DNA of 64,000 nucleotides from JBBRBB01 sp963830175 (GCA_963830175.1 CAWHKV010000002.1:992001-1056000); one strand, 5' to 3'; counted from the first letter of the stretch, positions 8,862 to 19,035 are shown. Made by a program: numbers and translations. The notes: generated by a model from the letters alone, not told the origin.

Positions 8862-9902
8862 ATGGCAGTATTACATAACCGCATCAGCAATGCAGAGCTG
8901 AAACAAAAAATGATGCAGGAAACTGAGTTTCGCATCACGTTAAGTTTTTATAAATATTTCCCGGTAGAAAATCCGCAGCAGTTGCGCGACCAGTTGTATA
9001 AACATTTAAAAGACCTGCATGTTTTCGGAAGAATTTATGTGGCCCACGAAGGTATTAATGCGCAGGTTAGTGTTCCCGAATCATCGTTTAATGCTTTTAG
9101 GTCGTACCTGTATTCAATTTCAGAACTAGACCAGTTACGTTTAAATATTGCAGTTGATAATGACGGAAAAAGTTTTTGGGTTTTAAAAGTAAAGGTGCGG
9201 GAAAAGATCGTTGCGGATGGAATAGATGATGCCGGCTTTTCTATGGCGAATAAAGGTAAATATGTGAACGCTGAAGAAATGAATGCGATGATGGACGACG
9301 GGGATACAGTAGTAATTGATATGAGAAACCATTACGAATTCGAAGTGGGTCATTTTGAAAAAGCGATTGAAATTCCATCAGACACTTTTCGTGAACAGCT
9401 ACCCATGGCTGCAGAAATGATGAAAGAAAATTTGGATAAAAATATTATCATGTATTGCACCGGCGGCATACGTTGTGAAAAAGCGAGTGCCTATATGTTG
9501 CATAATGGGTTTAAAAATGTGTTTCACCTGGAAGGCGGCATTATTAATTATGCTTCAGCGGTTAGGGAAAAAGGCTTGCCCAATAAATTTGTTGGGAAAA
9601 ATTTTGTGTTTGATAACAGGCTCGGCGAACGCATCTCTGAGGATATTATTTCTACCTGCCACCAATGCGGAATGAAAGCAGACTCACATACCAATTGCCG
9701 GAATAACGGATGTCACCTTTTATTTATCCAGTGTGCGGAATGCGCTAAAAAGTACGAAGGATGTTGCAGCCGCGAATGCCTCGACACAATTAATTTGCCC
9801 GTTGAGCGTCAAAAGGAAATTAGGCGTAATATGGATAAAGGAAGAAATGTTTTTAATAAATCTAAGGCTAGACTCAGACCGCGGTTAAATGATAAAAAAT
9901 AA
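8862..9902 (+). CDS. trhO: tRNA uridine(34) hydroxylase (rhodanese-like, TrhO/YceA)
   Basis: TrhO hydroxylates uridine 34 of certain tRNAs to 5-hydroxyuridine in an oxygen-dependent way. The 346-residue product has an N-terminal acylphosphatase-like domain (about 25-115) and a rhodanese domain (about 135-235) with the catalytic-loop sequence YCTGGIRCEKASAYM and Cys199 as the expected active Cys. A cysteine-rich C-terminal part follows, with CHQCG, CRNNGCH and CAECAKKYEGCC clusters that probably bind zinc. Length and order match the longer bacterial TrhO type. It is monocistronic, followed at once by a strong hairpin terminator shared with the convergent peroxiredoxin gene. Confidence 0.93.
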   Translation: MAVLHNRISNAELKQKMMQETEFRITLSFYKYFPVENPQQLRDQLYKHLKDLHVFGRIYVAHEGINAQVSVPESSFNAFRSYLYSISELDQLRLNIAVDNDGKSFWVLKVKVREKIVADGIDDAGFSMANKGKYVNAEEMNAMMDDGDTVVIDMRNHYEFEVGHFEKAIEIPSDTFREQLPMAAEMMKENLDKNIIMYCTGGIRCEKASAYMLHNGFKNVFHLEGGIINYASAVREKGLPNKFVGKNFVFDNRLGERISEDIISTCHQCGMKADSHTNCRNNGCHLLFIQCAECAKKYEGCCSRECLDTINLPVERQKEIRRNMDKGRNVFNKSKARLRPRLNDKK

Positions 9903-9930
9903 AAATCCCGGGAAAATACCCGGGATTTTT
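9901..9930. terminator. Bidirectional intrinsic terminator between trhO and the peroxiredoxin gene
   Basis: A perfect 12-bp inverted repeat (AAAAATCCCGGG at 9901-9912, CCCGGGATTTTT at 9919-9930) with a six-base loop. Because each arm carries an A- or T-run at its outer end, it can terminate transcription from both converging genes. It touches the trhO stop codon. Confidence 0.93.
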
Positions 9931-9951
9931 ATTTTCAATTTCGCATAAAAT

Positions 9952-10590
9952 TTAATCACGATTGGGTTGTGGTGTATACCTTAAATAAGGTTTAATTACA
10001 TTAACGCCTTTCGGAAATTTCTTATGTGCATCTTCTGTTGAAACTGCAGGTACAACAATAACATCTTCACCATCTTTCCAGTCTGCAGGTGTTGCCACGC
10101 TGTGGTTTGCTGTTAATTGCAAACTATCAATAACACGTAAAACCTCTACAAAATTTCTGCCTGTAGAAGCAGGGTAGGTGATCATCAGTTTTACCTTTTT
10201 ATCGGGACTGATGATGAAAAGCGACCGAACCGTTGCCGTTTCCGAAGCATTGGGATGAATCATGTCATACATATCCGCAACCTTGCGGTCTTCGTCTGCG
10301 ATAATAGGAAAATCAACCTGAACATTTTGTGTTTCGTTAATGTCGTTTCTCCAGCCGAAATGTTTATCGATCGGGTCAACACTAACAGCCAATACTTTTA
10401 CATTGCGTTTTTTAAATTCTTCTTTCAACATAGCTGTTCGCCCGAGTTCAGTTGTACAAACGGGGGTATAGTCAGCAGGGTGGGAGAAGAGTACACCCCA
10501 TCCATCGCCCAGGTATTCATAAAATTCTATATCACCCTCTGTGGTCACTGCTTTAAAATTGGGAGCAGTATCCCCTAGTCTTAAGCTCAT
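9952..10590 (-). CDS. 1-Cys peroxiredoxin (Prx6 family)
   Basis: A thiol peroxidase that reduces hydrogen peroxide and organic hydroperoxides in the cytosol. The 212-residue product has the peroxidatic motif HPADYTPVCTTE with Cys45 and no other cysteine, so it is a true 1-Cys enzyme. The C-terminal dimerisation and arm region, with ATPADWKDGEDVIVVP and the final KPYLRYTPQP, is characteristic of the Prx6 subfamily. It is a single gene with its own terminator and no oxidative-stress regulator beside it. Confidence 0.93.
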   Translation of the reverse strand: MSLRLGDTAPNFKAVTTEGDIEFYEYLGDGWGVLFSHPADYTPVCTTELGRTAMLKEEFKKRNVKVLAVSVDPIDKHFGWRNDINETQNVQVDFPIIADEDRKVADMYDMIHPNASETATVRSLFIISPDKKVKLMITYPASTGRNFVEVLRVIDSLQLTANHSVATPADWKDGEDVIVVPAVSTEDAHKKFPKGVNVIKPYLRYTPQPNRD

Positions 10591-10702
10591 AATTAATTTG
10601 TTTAGTGAGAGTATTTGGTTGCTTACCGCAAATTTACGGATTGTTAGCTACCTGCGAATTTTCCGTGGTTTTACAACATGTTGTTATTGCTTTAACCATT
10701 TA

Positions 10703-11635
10703 TTATACAAGCCTTTCCAGTATTAAATCGATCTTTTGTTTTGTTTCGATATCTGAAATGTCTTGTGGAGTAAACGCTTCACCAATTACTTTTTCGTATA
10801 GTTCAATATACCGGTTAGAAATGGTGTGCACCCATTCATCACTCATGGCAGGTACCGATTGCCCTTCTTTGCCCATAAAATCATTTTGAATCAGCCATTC
10901 CCGCACGAACTCTTTACTAAGTTGTTTTTGTCTTTCACCATTTCGCTGTCTTTCTTCAAAACCATCAGCATAAAAATACCGGCTGCTATCTGGTGTGTGC
11001 ACTTCATCCATCAGGTAAATTTCGTCACCCAGTTTTCCAAATTCGTATTTGGTATCTGCCAATATTAACCCGCGTTTGGCTGCAATTTCTTTTCCCCGGT
11101 TAAATAATTGCAGTGCATATTGGCTAAGCATCTCCCAATCTTTTTCAGACGCCAGGCCAAGAGAAATTATTTCTTCTTTAGAAATATCTTCATCATGTCC
11201 CTCGGCTGCTTTTGTTGATGGAGTAATGATGGGTGTATTAAAAAAATCATTTTCCTTTAGACCATCTTCCATAACCGCACCGCATAAATTGCGTTTTCCA
11301 CTTTCATATGTTCGCCAGGCATGCCCTACGAGGTTTCCCCGAACAACCATTTCTATTTTAAATGGAATGCACTTTTTTCCGATAGCTACATTTGGTGCAG
11401 GAACATGAAGTAGCCAGTTTGAGCAAATATCTTTTGTCTTGTCTAGCATATATGCCGCGATCTGGTTAAGCACCTGGCCTTTATATGGAATTTCACGCGG
11501 AAGTATCACATCAAAGGCTGAAATGCGGTTACTTGCGACCATCACTAAATAAGTATCTGCAATGGTATACACATCCCGAACTTTTCCTTTATAAAATTGG
11601 GTCTGGTTGTTAAAATCAAATTGGGTAGTACTCAT
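10703..11635 (-). CDS. purC: Phosphoribosylaminoimidazole-succinocarboxamide synthase (SAICAR synthetase)
   Basis: This enzyme ligates aspartate to CAIR with ATP in step 8 of de novo purine synthesis. The 310-residue product belongs to the longer PurC type resembling yeast Ade1. Visible motifs are YKGKVRDVYTI at the N-terminal ATP-binding loop, the SAFDVILPREIPYKG segment, PFKIEMVVRGNLVGHAW, and LADTKYEFG followed by DEVHTPDSSRYF in the catalytic part. It is monocistronic, about 110 bases from the peroxiredoxin gene, with a strong match to the Bacteroidota -7 element just upstream. Confidence 0.96.
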   Translation of the reverse strand: MSTTQFDFNNQTQFYKGKVRDVYTIADTYLVMVASNRISAFDVILPREIPYKGQVLNQIAAYMLDKTKDICSNWLLHVPAPNVAIGKKCIPFKIEMVVRGNLVGHAWRTYESGKRNLCGAVMEDGLKENDFFNTPIITPSTKAAEGHDEDISKEEIISLGLASEKDWEMLSQYALQLFNRGKEIAAKRGLILADTKYEFGKLGDEIYLMDEVHTPDSSRYFYADGFEERQRNGERQKQLSKEFVREWLIQNDFMGKEGQSVPAMSDEWVHTISNRYIELYEKVIGEAFTPQDISDIETKQKIDLILERLV

Positions 11636-11639
11636 TCTG

Positions 11640-11647
11640 CAAATGTA
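11640..11647 (-). promoter_or_regulatory. Possible -7 promoter element of purC
   Basis: On the minus strand this reads TACATTTG, matching TAnnTTTG, only a few bases before the purC ATG, which would give a very short leader. A TTTC sequence 21 bases further upstream could be a degenerate -33 element. Predicted from sequence only. Confidence 0.35.
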
Positions 11648-11772
11648 TTTCTATCAATTTATTTTTCCGAAACACAATATTCATGCGGCTTTTATGGTTG
11701 TGCACAGTTGTGAACAGTTTTTTAATTATATGTTAAACAACAATCGTTTATTTGTTTCTTAAAATTTGCCTT

Positions 11773-14667
11773 ATGCAGAAAATAATATCCTTATGCAATT
11801 CCGTGGCTCTCTGTTTAGTTTTATCCCTTAGTGCGAATGCTCAAACAGGAACTACCGTTTCCGGGTCTGTAAAAAGCAATCTGAGTAAAGAAGGGTTATC
11901 TGCTATTTCTGTCTCTGTTCAGGGAGGCACTGCAGGTACGTATACGGATGAACGCGGTAACTTCAGGTTAACCGTGCCGCAAAATCCACCATTTACTTTA
12001 GTGATAAGTTCAATTGGATACGCTGAAAAATTGGTAAGCATTCAAAGCGCAGGTGATAATGTTGCCATTGAGCTGGAGCCTTCTTATGTGCTTGGCGCAG
12101 AAATTGTGCTTGCAGCAAGTCGCATACCTGAAAGAATTTTAGAATCCCCGGTTACTATTGAACGTATCAGTTCAGCCAATATTCGCAATGCGCCTGGACC
12201 CAGTTATTACGATGCCTTGGCTAATATAAAAGGCGTAGATGTAATTACATCAAGCTATACATTCCGAACCATCTCAACCCGTGGGTTTAATGGTAGCGGT
12301 AACCTGCGTTTTAATCAGTTTGTTGATGGAATGGATAATGCAGCACCAGCCCTTAATTTTTCTGTAGGTAATGTTATTGGTTTAACAGATCTCGATGTTG
12401 ATAATATGGAACTGTTATCCGGCGCATCATCAGCGTTGTACGGTTCCGGTGGTTTAAATGGAACCTTGCTTATAACCAGTAAAGATCCCTTCAAATACCA
12501 GGGATTAAGCGTTCAGCTAAAAGAAGGCATTATGCATGTGAATGATTACAGGCATTCCGCTTCTCCATTCCATGATTTTGCATTTCGCTGGGGTAAAAAA
12601 GTTTCTGATAAGTTTGCCTTTAAAATTGGCGCAGAATATATAGATGCAGATGACTGGCGTGCTGATGACGAAACAAACCTGGAAAGAAATAATGTACTTA
12701 GTTCTATTAAAGGTGGTAACCGCCAGACTGATCCTAATTATGATGGTGTAAATGTGTATGGTGATGAGGTAAGTGCAAGTATGCAGAACATTGCACTTGC
12801 AGGTGTATTCGGACCCGGAAATACAAGCCTTCCAACGGTTATAGGTTTATTAGGAATTAACCCCACTGATGGGTTGGATGCCGGCGAACAGGCACAGATT
12901 CTTAGTTTTTATTCAACGCAAGATCCGGCCGCGTTTGGTCCATTACCGGTGTTTAGCGCAGGTGTATTGAACGGAACCTATATTGGTGCAGATGGAAAAC
13001 CCATACAGGTTAGCAGAACCGGTTACCAGGAAAAAGATATGGTGAATTACAACGCTCACAATTTTAAAGCATCTGGCGGCTTATACTATCAAATGAGGGG
13101 TAATGTTCTTGCTTCATTAACCGCCAATTGGGGTGAAGGAACAACAGTGTACACAGGTGCTGACAGGTATTCTCTTAAAAAATTTAGAATCGGACAATAT
13201 AAACTTGAATTTAAAAGCCCAACGTGGTTCCTGAAAGCCTATACAACACAAGAAAATTCTGGTGACTCTTATGCAACTACATTAACTGCAATCGCTATAA
13301 ATAATGCATGGAAAGATAATGGAACCTGGTTTGGCGAATATACCGCTAACTATGGTGGCGCATCTTTGGCAGGCTTGCCTTCAGACCAGGCAAATGCAGC
13401 GGCAAGGGCAGCAGCAGATATGGGCAGGTACATGCCTGGAACTCCTGAGTTTAAAACAGCTTTCGATAATTCTGTTACAACATCTATTAGCAATGGTGGT
13501 TCTCAATTTGCTGACAAGTCAAGTGTATACCATGTAGAAGGTCAGTATAATCTTTCACAATATGTAAAAGTGGTTGATGTGCTGGTGGGCGCTAATTACA
13601 GATTGTATAATCTTAATTCTAACGGAACCATTTTTGCAGATACCGCCGGTCCAATTAAAATAAATGAATATGGCGGTTACATACAGTTGCAAAAACAATT
13701 GTTTAATGATGTTTTAAAACTCACAGCTTCTGGCAGGTATGATAAGAATGAAAATTTCGAAGGAAGGTTTACCCCCAGGGTAACAGCATCTGTGGCTGTT
13801 GCAAAAGATAATAATATTCGCTTGTCTTATCAGCAGGCATATCGTTTCCCCGCAAACCAGGATCAATACATAAACCTGCAAACTCCGGGTAGTATTCTTG
13901 TGGGTGGCTTACCCAGTTTTAAAACGTTCTTCCACTTCGATACCAACCCTGTTTATACAGCACAAAGCGTAGCGCAATACCAGGCAACATTAGACCCTAC
14001 AGTGCTTGTTGTTTCTGAGTTTAATACAATAAAACCAGAAAGCATGCAAAGCTATGAAATAGGTTACCGTGGTGTATTAGGTAAGAAATTATTGCTGGAT
14101 GTTTATTATTATTATAGCAAGTACAAAGACTTTATCGCACGCCAGGCAGTAGCGCGCGGCGCCAGTGGTAATGTGGAAACCTCGGTTGCCGAGTTGTCAA
14201 ACCCCTTTACCTCTACAAATTATTCTTTTGTTACCAACAGTCCAACCCCGGTTGAGGCAACAGGATGGGGCGCAAGCGCAGGGTATAACTTTTACAAATC
14301 GTACATGATAAACGCCAATGTATTTAGTGATGAGTTAAGAAATGTACCGGAAGGTTTGGTTACTTTTTTCAATACACCAAAGATCAGGTATAACCTGGGT
14401 GTGGCTAATCCCAATTTGTATAAAAACTTTGGTTTTAATGTTCAATACAAATGGCAGGATAAGATTAACTGGCAGGGTACTTTTGGAACAGGTACTATAC
14501 CTGCATATGGAACGCTGGATGCCCAGGTTAGTTACAAGTTTACCGAACCAAGAATTATGTTGAAACTTGGCGGTACAAACCTTACCAACAATTATTATCG
14601 CAGTGCGTTTGGCAACCCTTATATAGGTGGCTTATATTATGTAAGCATAGGATATAATGTATTTTAA
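11773..14667 (+). CDS. TonB-dependent receptor with carboxypeptidase-regulatory N-domain
   Basis: An outer-membrane, energy-coupled importer of about 964 residues. The ATG at 11773 is preferred over an upstream TTG because it gives a clean signal peptide ending near AQTGTTVSG. Next comes a CarboxypepD_reg-like domain (about 25-105, with GTYTDERGNFRL), a plug domain (about 120-235, with ISTRGFNGSGNLRFNQFVDG), and a 22-stranded barrel with Tyr- and aromatic-rich strands to the C-terminus. No SusD partner follows, so it is not a classic polysaccharide SusCD pair; iron-siderophore, vitamin or oligosaccharide uptake are all possible. A strong terminator separates it from the rhamnosidase gene, so involvement in rhamnoside uptake is speculative. 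Confidence 0.9.
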   Translation: MQKIISLCNSVALCLVLSLSANAQTGTTVSGSVKSNLSKEGLSAISVSVQGGTAGTYTDERGNFRLTVPQNPPFTLVISSIGYAEKLVSIQSAGDNVAIELEPSYVLGAEIVLAASRIPERILESPVTIERISSANIRNAPGPSYYDALANIKGVDVITSSYTFRTISTRGFNGSGNLRFNQFVDGMDNAAPALNFSVGNVIGLTDLDVDNMELLSGASSALYGSGGLNGTLLITSKDPFKYQGLSVQLKEGIMHVNDYRHSASPFHDFAFRWGKKVSDKFAFKIGAEYIDADDWRADDETNLERNNVLSSIKGGNRQTDPNYDGVNVYGDEVSASMQNIALAGVFGPGNTSLPTVIGLLGINPTDGLDAGEQAQILSFYSTQDPAAFGPLPVFSAGVLNGTYIGADGKPIQVSRTGYQEKDMVNYNAHNFKASGGLYYQMRGNVLASLTANWGEGTTVYTGADRYSLKKFRIGQYKLEFKSPTWFLKAYTTQENSGDSYATTLTAIAINNAWKDNGTWFGEYTANYGGASLAGLPSDQANAAARAAADMGRYMPGTPEFKTAFDNSVTTSISNGGSQFADKSSVYHVEGQYNLSQYVKVVDVLVGANYRLYNLNSNGTIFADTAGPIKINEYGGYIQLQKQLFNDVLKLTASGRYDKNENFEGRFTPRVTASVAVAKDNNIRLSYQQAYRFPANQDQYINLQTPGSILVGGLPSFKTFFHFDTNPVYTAQSVAQYQATLDPTVLVVSEFNTIKPESMQSYEIGYRGVLGKKLLLDVYYYYSKYKDFIARQAVARGASGNVETSVAELSNPFTSTNYSFVTNSPTPVEATGWGASAGYNFYKSYMINANVFSDELRNVPEGLVTFFNTPKIRYNLGVANPNLYKNFGFNVQYKWQDKINWQGTFGTGTIPAYGTLDAQVSYKFTEPRIMLKLGGTNLTNNYYRSAFGNPYIGGLYYVSIGYNVF

Positions 14668-14689
14668 TTAAACACTTTTTATAAAACAG

Positions 14690-14717
14690 AAATCCTCCTT
14701 TCGGGGGATTTTTTTTT
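14690..14717 (+). terminator. Intrinsic terminator of the TonB-dependent receptor gene
   Basis: A 9-bp stem (AAATCCTCC at 14690-14698 with GGGGGATTT at 14703-14711, one G-T pair), a four-base loop and a run of Ts to 14717. It lies about 20 bases after the stop codon. Confidence 0.88.
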
Positions 14718-14909
14718 GGTTTCTTTCAGTTGTGTTTATAGTGGCGGTAATCGGTGGCTTTTAAGCGGCACCAAATGATTTTGTTTCTTTATTGAAAACT
14801 TTCAGGAAAAATCAAACCTGCTTTTTTATAATTAAATCTTTCTAATGGGGGTTATATCCTCACAAATGCACATCTTTAAAAAGAAATCAATCATACCTAT
14901 TACTGCTAT

Positions 14910-17879
14910 ATGAACAAAACATTATTATTCTTTGTCTTTACCGCTTGCGCATTAATTTGCGGCGCCCAATCCAGCGTGCAAAAACTCTTAACTGAAAACA
15001 GGCAAAACCCAATTGGATTGGACATTCAAAATCCAAGGTTTTCGTGGCAATTGCAAAACACCTCCCGCAACATCTCGCAAATCGCCTACGAAATAAAAGT
15101 AAATAATGAAGGTGAGGTGGCATGGAATAGCGGCAAAGTTTTGACGGATTCCTCGGTACATGTTGCATACCGCGGAAATACTTTAAAAAGTGGAACTCGA
15201 TATACCTGGCAGGTTAGGGTATGGGATAATACTTCGTCAAAGCCTTCTGCATGGAGCCCTGTTGCCACTTTTGTAACCGGTTTGTTCAACAATTCTGACT
15301 GGTCAGCAAAATGGATCGCACCTGGTTATGCAGAAGATTCAGTTATGCGCCCGAGTCCTTTATTCAGAAAAGAGTTTTCTGCTGATAAGAAAGTAAAATC
15401 TGCCTTTGCTTTTATTACTGCACATGGTATGTACGAAGCAGAGATAAACGGAATGAAAATAGGGAACGATTATTTCGCTCCGGGTTGGACCTCGTACAAC
15501 AAAAGGTTGCAATACCAGGTATACGATGTAACTGATTTACTATTACCCGGAGCCAATGCAATTGGGGTAACATTAGGCAATGGATGGTATAGGGGCATCA
15601 TTGGTTTTACGAATAGTTTTAATTATTATGGAAAAGATATTGCCCTTCTTATGCAGGTAAATATTACCTACACCGACGGTTCAACAGATCGTGTTTTCAC
15701 CAATGAAAACTGGCAATCAACAGATAAAGGACCAATTCGGTATTCTGAGATTTATAATGGAGAAACGTATGATGCACGCATGGAGTTGAAAGGATGGTCA
15801 CAACCAGGTTTTAATGATAAAGGTTGGAGTGGCATAAGCCTGCCTTCCATTGCTATGAATGTTTTACTGGCTACATACAATCAGCCCGTAAAACAACAAG
15901 AGTTAATTCAACCTGTAAAAATATTTACAACCCCGAAAGGTGAAAAGGTGATTGACTTTGGTCAAAATCTCGTTGGCTGGGTGGTAATGAAAACAAAAGG
16001 AAAAAGGGGTGATACTGTACACCTTTCACATGCTGAAGTACTCGATAAAGAAGGGAATGTTTATCTTGATAACCTGCGATTCGCAAAAGCGGAAAATAAT
16101 TATATTCTTAGTGGGGAATCACAAAAATACCATCCGCATTTCACCTGGCAGGGATTCAGATATTGCCGTGTTGAAGGTTTAAATGAAGAATTAAAACCGG
16201 AAGATTTTGAAGCGGTTGTATTGCATTCTGATATGCCTGAAACCGGCACTTTTACCACATCCAACGAATTAATAAACCAGTTGCAGCATAATATACAATG
16301 GGGCCAGCGCGGCAACTTTTTAGATGTTCCAACCGATTGCCCGCAACGGGATGAAAGGCTGGGATGGACGGGAGATGCGCAGGCTTTTTCCCGCACCGCA
16401 TCTTTCAATTTTAATGTGAATGCTTTCTTCTCAAAATGGTTGAAAGACCTGGAAGCAGACCAGGAAAATGGTGTTGTTCCCTTTGTAATACCTAATGTTC
16501 TGGGTGCTGCATCAAGCAGTGCCGGTTGGGCCGATGTGGCTACGATCGCACCATGGAATATGTACCTCGCATATGGCGACACGCGACTACTGCAAGAACA
16601 GTATAATAGCATGAAAACGTATGTCGAAAGCATCAGGCGCGTTTCTAAAAATGATTTGTGGAATTCAGGCTTTCACTTTGGGGATTGGTTGTTTTACCGG
16701 CCTGGAGATGACAATGATGGAAGATCTGCCGTAACCGATAAATACCTGATAGCCCAATGTTTTTATGCCTATTCAACACAGTTGCTCGCAAACGCTGCTC
16801 ATGTTTTGGGAAATAAGAAAGATGAAGTTGAATATGGAAACTTATTAAAAAATATAAAGCAGGCTTATAACAAAGAATATGTAACAGGCAATGGGCGTCT
16901 GGTATCCGGAACACAAACTGCGTATGTGCTTGCGCTTCAATTTGACATGCTTCCGGAGGATCAGCGGCTACAAGCTGCACAAAGACTTGTTGAAAATATA
17001 AAAAGCTATGGCAATCATCTTACAACAGGTTTTTTAGGTACGCCATACCTGTGCCACGTGCTTACCAGGTTTGGGTTTAATGATGTAGCGTACCAGTTAT
17101 TGCTGCAAGACACCTATCCATCCTGGTTGTACCCTGTAAAAATGGGCGCAACAACTATTTGGGAAAGATGGGATGGGCAAAAACCTGACAGCAGTTTTCA
17201 AACTCCCGGAATGAACTCTTTCAATCACTATGCGTACGGCGCAATTGGTGACTGGATGTACCGTAAAATGGCAGGCATTGATACCTATGAAGATGGTGTG
17301 GGGTATAAGCATATTAAAATTAAACCGCATCCCGGGGGTAATTTTTCCTATGCCAAAGCATCTTACGATACTTATTATGGAAACATAACCAGCGCATGGG
17401 CAATTGAGGGAAAAAATTTAGTGATGGATGTTAGCATTCCTGCAAATACAACAGCAAATATTTTTATACCTGCTGTAGATGATGCTGCTGTTACAGAGAA
17501 GGGAAAAGCAATTCCTGGTAATATGATAGCCAACAAATTAAAAGATGGCTATGTAGAGGTAAAAGTGGGTTCGGGTAACTATCATTTTGTTTCAACAGGC
17601 GCGGCCCTAACCAGCAATGAAGTGCAGTTAGATGATTATGTAGGAAAATATAAAGTGGAAAGCGGTATGCTTACCACAATAACAATTAAAGTAAATAAAG
17701 GAAAGCTGGAAATGATCGCACACATAAACAGTGGAGAAATTACACCCGTGCCTGGCGAAAAAGATGTGTTTATCAGCAGTGATGGCACCAAAGTATTTTT
17801 TAACAGGGATGAATCCGGAAAAGTTACAAAAGTAAAAATGGAAGATATCGGGATGACTTTCGAAGGCGTAAGGGAGTAA
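14910..17879 (+). CDS. Alpha-L-rhamnosidase (GH78) with DUF3471-like C-terminal domain
   Basis: A secreted or periplasmic glycoside hydrolase that removes terminal alpha-L-rhamnose from glycosides or pectic side chains. The 989-residue product has a signal peptide (about 1-19), a fibronectin-like N-domain (about 25-130), the rhamnosidase N and concanavalin-like domains (about 135-440), the (alpha/alpha)6 catalytic domain with DVPTDCPQRDERLGWTGD (Asp476 in the family signature), and a C-terminal beta domain. After about residue 900 an additional segment begins LDDYVGKYK and ends with a Gly-Lys-Val-Thr pattern resembling DUF3471, which is unusual on GH78. It is the first gene of the rhamnose operon, 48 bases before rhaT. 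Confidence 0.93.
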   Translation: MNKTLLFFVFTACALICGAQSSVQKLLTENRQNPIGLDIQNPRFSWQLQNTSRNISQIAYEIKVNNEGEVAWNSGKVLTDSSVHVAYRGNTLKSGTRYTWQVRVWDNTSSKPSAWSPVATFVTGLFNNSDWSAKWIAPGYAEDSVMRPSPLFRKEFSADKKVKSAFAFITAHGMYEAEINGMKIGNDYFAPGWTSYNKRLQYQVYDVTDLLLPGANAIGVTLGNGWYRGIIGFTNSFNYYGKDIALLMQVNITYTDGSTDRVFTNENWQSTDKGPIRYSEIYNGETYDARMELKGWSQPGFNDKGWSGISLPSIAMNVLLATYNQPVKQQELIQPVKIFTTPKGEKVIDFGQNLVGWVVMKTKGKRGDTVHLSHAEVLDKEGNVYLDNLRFAKAENNYILSGESQKYHPHFTWQGFRYCRVEGLNEELKPEDFEAVVLHSDMPETGTFTTSNELINQLQHNIQWGQRGNFLDVPTDCPQRDERLGWTGDAQAFSRTASFNFNVNAFFSKWLKDLEADQENGVVPFVIPNVLGAASSSAGWADVATIAPWNMYLAYGDTRLLQEQYNSMKTYVESIRRVSKNDLWNSGFHFGDWLFYRPGDDNDGRSAVTDKYLIAQCFYAYSTQLLANAAHVLGNKKDEVEYGNLLKNIKQAYNKEYVTGNGRLVSGTQTAYVLALQFDMLPEDQRLQAAQRLVENIKSYGNHLTTGFLGTPYLCHVLTRFGFNDVAYQLLLQDTYPSWLYPVKMGATTIWERWDGQKPDSSFQTPGMNSFNHYAYGAIGDWMYRKMAGIDTYEDGVGYKHIKIKPHPGGNFSYAKASYDTYYGNITSAWAIEGKNLVMDVSIPANTTANIFIPAVDDAAVTEKGKAIPGNMIANKLKDGYVEVKVGSGNYHFVSTGAALTSNEVQLDDYVGKYKVESGMLTTITIKVNKGKLEMIAHINSGEITPVPGEKDVFISSDGTKVFFNRDESGKVTKVKMEDIGMTFEGVRE

Positions 17880-17927
17880 ATGTAAAAGCTGTTTTTTAAA
17901 ATCGAATAGCATTAAATACACACATAC

Positions 17928-19007
17928 ATGCAGGTTATATTCGGCATTATTTTTCACTTTATCGGTGGTTTTGCCTCAGGCAGTTTTTATGTGCCGTATA
18001 AAAAAGTTAGAGGCTGGCATTGGGAAAATTACTGGATCGTTGGCGGCTTGTTTTCATGGCTCATCATTCCACCCATCGCGGCCTGGTTAACCATTCCCGG
18101 CTTTGCTGAAATTATTTCAGGTGCAACGGCAGGTACATTCTGGTGGACCTTTTTTTGGGGCATTCTTTGGGGCATTGGCGGGCTTACATATGGTTTAGGT
18201 ATGCGCTATCTTGGGTTGTCACTGGGTAATTCAGTATTGCTTGGTTTCACATCCGCCTTTGGCGCATTGGTACCATCCATATATTATAATTTTCATCCCG
18301 TTGAGGGCAAAACAACATTCAGCCAGCTTATCAATACTTCATGGGGACAAATAGTTCTGGTGGGCATTTTTCTTTGTCTTTTAGGTATAGTGATTTGTGG
18401 CAGGGCAGGACTTTTAAAAGAAAGAGAATTGCCCGAAGAGAAAAAGAAAGAAAGTATAAAAGAATTTAACCTGGTAAAAGGATTAATTGTTTGCACAATT
18501 TCGGGCATTCTCAGCGCATGTTTTAATTATGGAATTGAAGCCGGTACACCAATGGCTGAAGTTGCCAACAGTGTTTGGAAGTCAGCCCACCCAAACGAAA
18601 CAGCTGAATTTTTGTACCAGAATAACGTAATCTATGTGGTATTGTTGTGGGGTGGTTTAACAACCAATTTTATCTGGTGCATGTTTCTGAATGCCCGCAA
18701 TAAAACCTTCGGAGATTATACCGATACATCAAAACCATTAAAACGAAATTATTTTTTCGCTGCGCTTGCCGGCACCATTTGGTTTCTGCAATTCTTTTTT
18801 TATGGCATGGGCGAAAGTAAGTTGGGCAACGGCGCCAGCAGCTGGATCTTACATATGGCATTCATCATTTTAGTAGCCAACCTCTGGGGAATTGCACTTA
18901 AAGAATGGAAAGGTGTAAGCCGTAAAACAACCTTAACCATTACCGCAGGTATATTAATGATTCTATTTTCCGTGATCCTTGTTGGCTATGGTAATGCATT
19001 AAAATAG
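17928..19007 (+). CDS. rhaT: L-rhamnose/H+ symporter
   Basis: A ten-helix inner-membrane transporter of the RhaT family that imports L-rhamnose with a proton. The 359-residue product has the typical start FHFIGGFASGSFYVPYKKV, a conserved FFWGILWGIGGLTYGLGMRY segment in the third to fourth helices and SACFNYGIEAG in the middle. Length is normal for the family. It lies between the rhamnosidase and the aldolase/dehydrogenase gene (28 bases), which fixes its substrate as rhamnose with good confidence. Confidence 0.93.
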   Translation: MQVIFGIIFHFIGGFASGSFYVPYKKVRGWHWENYWIVGGLFSWLIIPPIAAWLTIPGFAEIISGATAGTFWWTFFWGILWGIGGLTYGLGMRYLGLSLGNSVLLGFTSAFGALVPSIYYNFHPVEGKTTFSQLINTSWGQIVLVGIFLCLLGIVICGRAGLLKERELPEEKKKESIKEFNLVKGLIVCTISGILSACFNYGIEAGTPMAEVANSVWKSAHPNETAEFLYQNNVIYVVLLWGGLTTNFIWCMFLNARNKTFGDYTDTSKPLKRNYFFAALAGTIWFLQFFFYGMGESKLGNGASSWILHMAFIILVANLWGIALKEWKGVSRKTTLTITAGILMILFSVILVGYGNALK

Positions 19008-19035
19008 ACCAGATAGATTTTTGTAAAATTATTTT

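Noticed and set aside
11752..11772. TTG at 11752 as start of the TonB-dependent receptor
   Set aside because: The ATG at 11773 gives a cleaner signal peptide.
16100..16633. 177-codon minus-strand frame inside the rhamnosidase gene
   Set aside because: Antisense to the conserved GH78 catalytic region, no family features.
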